From Enchytraeus crypticus (lineage: Eukaryota; Annelida; Clitellata; Enchytraeida; Enchytraeidae): a stretch of 64,000 bases of DNA. Under the pieces are notes generated by a model. The model was not told where the DNA came from. It saw only the letters and a list, made by a program, of their open reading frames with translations, and did not search any database. The stretch is taken from the NCBI GenBank assembly GCA_905160935.1, contig CAJHZI010000448.1:1962001-2026000 (forward strand), given 5' to 3'. Each line of letters starts with the position of its first letter. Position 1 is the first letter of the stretch. Below are positions 50,790 to 59,500 of this stretch, one piece after another. The translations under genes and the position numbers were made by a program.

Positions 50790-53542
50790 GTAGACCGACG
50801 TGGGATGCGGTGATTAAGGGAGATATATAAATTTAACTAGGTGATTGACAATATGGTGTGGACAGGGATTTGTGGAGAAGGTCTATTCGTATCTCGACCC
50901 TAGTTACACTGGGATTCAAGGGAAGATGATGACGATGATGATGATGATGACGATGACGACGACGACGACGACGATGACGACGACGATGATGACAAAATGA
51001 GAAAAGTAATTACATAATAAAGTAATAAACTGCATAACTGCGTACAGATTTATATTAAAAGTGATGTAGTCTAAAGTAATTTAAACGAGTGGAAAAGTCT
51101 CAAAAAGGTGATTGACTGATGATATGATGTAGAACAGAGAGGATTGAAACAGTATATTCGTATCCCGACCCTACTTAACTGGGATTCATGGGAAGAAGAT
51201 GATGATGATTATGATGATGATGATGATGATGATGACGATGACTATGAGATGACGATGACTTTGACGATGATGATGAAGACGACGACGACGTTGATGATGT
51301 TTGTAGATGGAGCGATACGTGGATGAATTGGAAGGCCTAACGCAAGCCAGTAATGCTAAGATAAAAGCCGCTTCTGTTGCTGCTCTAGGAAACTATGTCT
51401 CCTACTCCTCGCGTGGTGGCGTTAGTAAATCTTTCAATCTAGGTCATACTGACTTATTTTAGTGTTGTCCTATCTAGGTCATACTGACCTGCTTATGACG
51501 TCAGCAGGTCAGTATGACCTAGTTAAGATAAACAAACAATATATCTAGGTCTTACTGACCTGTAATATCTTCATCTGATCAAGGTTATAGCTATCCGATT
51601 AAATCAGGCCTATCTAGGTCACAGCATATAACTATTTGAATCCATATGTAAAACGGAACATGAATATTTGTATAGATGGGGGACGTCCCTGAAATTGTCT
51701 TTGTATGAGAAGTGGACGTTAAATCTTTAGTATTATTATGATTATTATTATTAATAATAATAATAACACACATTATAGTGAAATGATCAACTATGTCGAT
51801 ATCTATCACTTTTAATACCACATGTTATATCTGTTAGGTAATTTAGACCATTTTCCGTGTAGCCAGGCCAGTGAATGTCCGAAATTTTACTCTCAGATCA
51901 GCGCGGCTGGGAATCGAACCCATGAGGGTTCAATTCACCTCAGGGTCTGTCATTCTAAACTTCATGACGTTATCTACACCCTTAACCATTGCGCTATTGA
52001 GACATTCTAATTAATATTATTAATATATTAATATTATAATTATTACTATATTATTATTATTGCTGTTATTACTATTATTATTAATTCTATTATTATTATT
52101 GTTGTTGTTATTATTATTATTATTATTATCTATATTATTACTATCATCAAAAGAAGTCCATAATGTCGTCTTAGGCTAATGATGATGTTATGATGATGAT
52201 AATGACGATGATAGTGATGTTATGATGGTGATGATGATAATGATGGTGTTATGATGTTGATAATGCTGTTGTGATGTTGATAATGATGGTGTTACTAATG
52301 ATGATAATGACGATGGTGATGATGTTAAGATGATGATGATGATGCTGTGGTATCATATTGTTTGTTTTGGTTGCCAGGATTCATCTTTTCTAGTGAGGAT
52401 TGCGAATGTTTTGCTCAAATCAGAAGAAAAGGAGAAAAATTCCACTGTGCGGTGTAAAATCGCTGCATCGCTGAGTAATCTAAGTGATGCTATGGTACAC
52501 TATAGGTAGGCTGTAATTACTCTTTCATATTTCATTGTGCAGTGCAAAATTGCAACATTGAGTATAAGAATTATAGGTAGGTTTTATAAACGTAGCTATT
52601 TTTCTAGATATCTTACAAGTTCTGTGATTCTATGAAATTATTTTATAAAATTTTAAGATTTTTCGTTGCTCCTTTTACGAAATGCGGGACATGTAGTTTT
52701 TCAACCTATATTGGGTTTGAGGTATTAACTAATCGGATTAATTAACGCTTACGTTTCATAAATATAAATTAGTGCATATAGATGTGTAGAGATATGTGTA
52801 AAGATGTGTAGTGATATATGGAAAGATGTTAATATGTGTAGAGATATGTGTAAAGATGTGTAGAGATATGTGTAAAGATGTGTAGAGATATGTGTAAAGA
52901 TGTGTAGAGATATGTGTAAAGATGTGTAGAGATATGTGTAAAGATGTGTAGAGATATGTTTAAAGATGTGTAGAGATATGTGTAAAGATGTGTAGATATA
53001 TGTGTAAAGATTGTAGAGATATGTGAAAGATGTGTAGAGATATGTGTAAAGATGTGAGATATGTGTAAGATGTGTAGAGATATGGGTAAATATGTGTAAA
53101 TATGTGTATGTGTAGAGATATGTGTAAAGATGTGTAAGAGATTTGTAAAGATTGTAGAGATATGTGTAAAGATGTGTAGAGATATGTGTAAAGATGTGTA
53201 GTGATATATGGTAAAGATGTTAATATGTGTAGAGATATGTGTAAAGATGTGTAGATGTGTATATGTAAAGTGTAAAGATGTGTAAGAGAGAGATATGTGT
53301 AAAGATGTGTAGAGATATGTGTAAAGATGTGTAGAGATATGTGTAAAGATGTGTAGAGATATGTGTAAAGATGTGTAGAGATATGTGTAAAGATGTGTAG
53401 AGATATGTGTAAAGATGTGTAGAGATATGTTTAAAGATGTGTAGAGATATGTGTAAAGATGTGTAGAGATATGTGTAAAGATGTGTAGAGATATGTGTAA
53501 AGATGTGTAGAGATATGTGTAAAGATGTGTAGAGATATGTGT

Positions 53543-53582
<40 letters not shown>

Positions 53583-56500
53583 TTGAATTCATTGACAATT
53601 ACAGATTACAAATACAGATTCAACATAGTGTAGACCATAGTAACACAAAACTACAAAAAGTGCAGTTAAAATAAACACAGGTGTGCAAATGTGCTCAAGG
53701 CATAGCAATCAAATAGCTACCAGCATATCGGCCACCAGTGAGGGCATACCCCTATCTTGCTGGTCACCGATAAAACATATAATCACATCAATTTACATAA
53801 GTTATTAGACTTATAAGTATAGCATAATTAGGCTGTAATATCGATCCAGACTAGGAATTAAGTTAGTAAGAATATAGCAGATTAAATAACGAATCGACAC
53901 TCGAGAAACATGAATAATTATGATGACCAACTAGCATGTAGATGACTTTTAAGAAGCTTTTGGAATCTATTACGGTTTTGGATGGATCTGATATGGTCTG
54001 GTAGACTATTCCAAATTTTGTAGCTGTTGAATAGCGTCGAAGAGAAGAATGTACGGTTGTAAGTATAGATTGTAAGTGTAGATGGTCATTTAATGATAAT
54101 CTGGTTATGTAGTTGTGCGAGGTTTTACTATGAATAAAAAGATCACTAATAGCAGTAGACAAATTATTAGGAAAGTGTAAATGCTTATATATAAGTTTAG
54201 CAAAATTAAGAATTTATGTAAAAGGGCAATTGGAAGGATATCATAATTCATATAAAGTTGCTTAACATTGTAGAAGCGATTATGATTTTGTAGATTCCTC
54301 AAGACTTTATTAATAGAAACATGTAATGGATGAAGAGCAGACTCAGTTGCATTACGATAAACTTCAACTCCATACGTAACATATGAGTATGTAAGAGTAT
54401 GAAAAATCATTTCGTAATCATATGTGTAAAGATGTGTAGAGATATGTGTAAAGATGTGTAGATATATGTGTAAAGATGTGTAGAGATATGTGTAAATATG
54501 TGTAGAGATATGTGTAAAGATGTGTAGAGATATGTTTAAAGATGTTAATATGTTTAGAGATACATGTATGTGTAAAGACGTGTGAATGTGCAGTTGAACT
54601 GTCTGTTATGGGTATACACGCAGATATGTCACATGTGTGAATATGTGAAAATAAGTGTATATGTGGAGCCAGTGGTGATGTTGGTAAGATACTCGACCGC
54701 GGATCAGTATGTGGGGGTTCTAATCCTGGGCTCTTCCGTCACTGATATAGCTTTCGAGTGAGGAAACTGACGTTAAAATCAACTTTACTCTATATGTAAT
54801 GATGCGTAGAGATGTGTAACTGAAATGTATATGTGCAGACTAGAGACTAAGGAAGAGTTTTCCAGTGCTTTCCCTATGGCAGTATTCACCAGTTTGCTAG
54901 CGACGTGCACTGGAATGTGTACGGACGTGGAAAAGGTTCGATGTAATGCAGTCAGGGCTGTCGGAAATCTACTCAGAATTCTACCTCAACAACACTGTGG
55001 TAACTTACTATTTTTTTGTATTATTAGCTTATACTTTCCTAAGGGATATATAAACTTAACATTTCCCGATAATTAACTTATATAATCTGAATATATCCCG
55101 ATTTAACTACGATCCTGATCGTAGTTAAACTGGGATCGAAGGGAAGATAACGATGATGATGATAAATTTGATAATTTGATTTTTCAGAAAGAATTCAAAG
55201 TAACAAAACACCGGATTTTGCTAAGGCAGTGAACAGTGCCGTGCGGGTAGTGATTGACAACATTTCTTTTAAAGCTGTGAAGGTAGGCGCTATCGAACGT
55301 TAGTTTACTGTTATTTTGCTATTTTCTTGCAAATTTTCTTAAATTTGTTTTTTAATATTGTATCGCAATTTTCTTTTAGCATGTATTTTGTTGCATATTT
55401 TAAATTTGTTCTTGTTTTCGAGTCTAAACTTTAAAATGTGGGACTCATTAAGAGAGGAAGGTCTCAACAGCGCAATGGTTAGAGGTGTAGATTACGTCAT
55501 GAAGTTTTAAATGACAGATCCTGAGATGAATTGAACCCTCGTGGGTTCGATTCCCAGCCGCGCTGATCTGAGAGTAAAATCTCGGACATTCACTAGACTG
55601 GCTACATGGAAAATGGTCTAAATTGCCTAACGGATTTAACATAGTGGTATTAAAGTGATAGATATCAACGTAGTTGATTTCACTATAATGTGTTATAATG
55701 TTTAGTCTTCGATTTGTAATGTTTACTTTTACATCTGCTGTGCTTTTAATTTTTTACTTTTATTATTATATTTCTGTTTATTATAAACTGTCTATTCCTA
55801 ATCCTGACCCTGGTTAATCTAGGATTTAAGAGAAGATGATGATGATGTTTATTATTTATATCTATATATTTTTTATTATAAATTTGTATTAATAATATAT
55901 ATAAATAGATTTTTTATTTGTATTTATATATTATTTATATTTACTTTATTCTATACATTTTTATTTGTTCTTTATTTTATCTGCTACTTTTACTGTTAAA
56001 TTTTCTCATTCTACATGTATATGAGGTCCAGGGTGATCACTCTTCTGGAAAACCGCGAAAACCGGTAAAAGTCAGGGAATTTGAAAGTGGTCAGGGAAAA
56101 GTCAGGGAAAATAGAATTTTGGCATTCGTAACACTTTTAGTATGAAAAGTTCAAACACTAAGACGCCAATCGTTGGCAAAATTGCATAGGAAGCCGATAA
56201 ATGTTCACAGGTAGAAGTAACTTCGTCATCTTCTAGCTCGACATCAGAAACTGCTGCAGTTGCATCGACCAGCGGTATTTGCAAGACTTCAGTGCTTTTC
56301 ATAAAGAAAGTGATGTTAGAATACAATCTCATGTATGCTGATACTTGCCAAATTTTATACACTGTAGATCTATCTATGCGTAAAATGAAATGGCACATAT
56401 TATTTATAAATCATTTCTGACATTGTTTTCCAACATAGAAATCGTTGCTGCGATGGTAACGAAATGTCGAGGCACACTGGAAAAGTCTGGGAATTTGTTG

Positions 56501-59500
56501 TAGTCTGGAGAGTGGTTACCCTGCAAGGTCATTGTGACTACGAAGTTAAATGGCTATAATTTTGTAATGTATTTTCTGTATTGGCTCTGTACTGTGTATG
56601 GTCTATAGTCTGCTTTTTGTTGTATTTTGTTAAACATAAAGTTTTGTCGCTATTTAAAGTTGCTCTTTTAGCATTCGGCGTTATTTTCCTTCACTATTTA
56701 ATCATACTACATTTCGTTTGTGATTCCTTGTTGCATTTGCTTGTCTGTATGTTTTGTATGTGAACTCTACAGGGTTTAATGACCTTTTTGTGTTCTTATT
56801 TAATTGAATTAAGTTTATTTAAATTAAATACTCTGTGCTAATTGCTATATTACAGGTTTCACGTAACGCTTGCTTTGCTGTTGGTAATATTTTTAAAAAC
56901 AATGAACTGCTCAATTGCATCAGCTCGTCTTTGGTAAGGCTGGCTTTAATAAAGTTATTATGTTCTATTTCGATTTTTACTGCTATTAAACTCTATTCCA
57001 GAGGGTTTTCAAACTGACCTCTAATGTAGGCTGCCAACATCATCATCATTTTCCTTTAAATCCCAGTTTAACCAGGGTCGGGATAAATATTGTAGGTTGC
57101 CTACATTATAGCTATAATGCTATGTTTCAAGTTTATTGCTATCATATTTAATTGTTGGTTCATACCTGTAAAATGATGCTAAATTGCTTGATATTGTCAT
57201 AGTCGATATGTTATAACTGCGTTGTTGTTCTTTGTTGCTCTTTATAGAAGGATGGAATTAACACAAATGTAAAAAATCTGGTAGCCTTAAAGCTGATGTT
57301 AACGTCATTTTCCTCACTCGAAAGCGATGCCAGTGACGGGCGAGCCCAGGATTTGAACCCCGTTCATACTGATCCGCGGTCGAATAACTTACCGACATCG
57401 CCACTGGCTCCAGCCTGTGTAGAACAAACAATGTTAATATGTTTCTCTCTAAATGGTACCACTGATACTTCTGTCACTGGTTATTGAATCCTGTACATAC
57501 TTATTCCCTGCCAGTAATTGCCGCTGATTGAGCCAGGGGAACTTTTTTGATTATTTGATTGAATGATTAATTGAGTGATCGAATAATTGATTAATTAGTT
57601 AATTTATTGATTATTCATTTGAATAATTGACTAATTAGTTAATTTATTGATTATTCATTTGAATAATTGACTAATTAGTTAATTTATTGATTATTCATTT
57701 GAATAATTGATTAATTAGTTAATTTATTGATTATTCATTTGAATAATTGATTTATTAATTTATTGATTATTCATTTGAATAATTGACTAATTAGTTAATT
57801 TATTGATTATTCATTTGAATAATTGATTAATTAGTTAATTTATTGATTATTCATTTGAATAATTGATTAATTAGTTAATTTATTGATTATTCATTTGAAT
57901 AATTGACTAATTAGTTAATTTATTGATTATTCATTTGAATAATTGACTAATTAGTTAATTTATTGATTATTCATTTGAATAATTGATTAATTTATTGATT
58001 ATTCATTTGAATAATTGACTAATTAGTTAATTTATTGATTATTCATATGAATAATTGACTAATTAGTTAATTTATTGATTATTCATTTGAATAATTGATT
58101 AATTAGTTAATTTATTGATTATTCATTTGAGTAATTGATTAATTAGTTAATTTATTGATTATTCATTTGAATAATTGATTAATTAGTTAATTTATTGATT
58201 ATTCATTTGAATAATTGATTAATAAGTAAATTTATTGATTATTCATTTGAACAATTGATTAATTAGTTAATTTATTGATTGTTCATTTGAATAATTGATC
58301 GTTTGATAACCGATTGATGGATTGGTTTATCGATCGATTGCTTAATGTGTTAATTTATTCATTTCATTCATTCACTTCTTGATTAATTCATTCTTTAATT
58401 GATTGATGGATTGATTGCTTGATTGATTGATTGGCTGACCTATAGATTAACTGATTAATTGATCGATTGATCTATTGATTCGATTGATTGATCGATATAT
58501 TGATTGATTTATTGATTGATCGATAGGGAGAGGTAGAAAGAGTTGATCATCCACACCTCTACGGGTAGACTGTAGAGTGTGATATATTGATTGATTGATT
58601 GTAACAGACAGATATGCTGCAGGCTCTAACGCAAGTGCTGATCTCTAGCGACAACTACAAGGTGAGGATCAGCTCAGTGTGTGCTGCTAGGGAACCTCTA
58701 CAGAGGAGATGGTACGGCTCTGAGGCAGAGTTCTCCAGACTGTGGATGACGCTGCTCCAAGTTCTCTCAAATCCTCTGCCGTCATCTGACGCAGCCGAAC
58801 AGCAGTATAGAACCAGTCTACCCGTAGAGGTGTGGATGATCAACTCTTTCTACCTCTCTCTATCTGTCTGTCAGTCTCGCTGTCTCTATCTATCTGTCTG
58901 CGTGGCTCTCTGTCTGTCTAGTTATATATCCATCTATCTGTCTGTCTGTGTCTCTGCCTGCCTATCTTCATATCTAATTATCTAACTACCTACCTACCTA
59001 TCTACCTACTTACCTACCTATCTACCTTCCTACCTTCCTACTTACCTACTTATCCGCCTACCTACCTATCTACCTATTTACCTACCTACCTACCTACTTA
59101 TCTACTAACCTACCTGCCTACCTACCTGCCTATTTACGTATCTATGTATCTAATCTACCTACCTACCTACCTATATGTCTATCTACCTATCTATATATCT
59201 ATTTTGCTGGTTTGTGACCTATTTCAATCCATTCTCTCGGCTTCTTCTCATATGCAGAAAATCTCTCACAAATATCAAATCATCTAACTTCTAAAATCTC
59301 GTATTTTCCTAATGTCTGATGCGGAGATATTGAAATAAAAGTTATAAAACGAAGTCTAACGATTTGTGTATTTATTCATAGACATGGGCGTCGTCACTGG
59401 TGTATGTGTAGATATACGGCGTGAACAGCAGCTCCACCGGCTGTGACTGAAGTCGTATTCAGATAGGAATCTGCCATAGTGTCAATGACCGTGACGTCCC

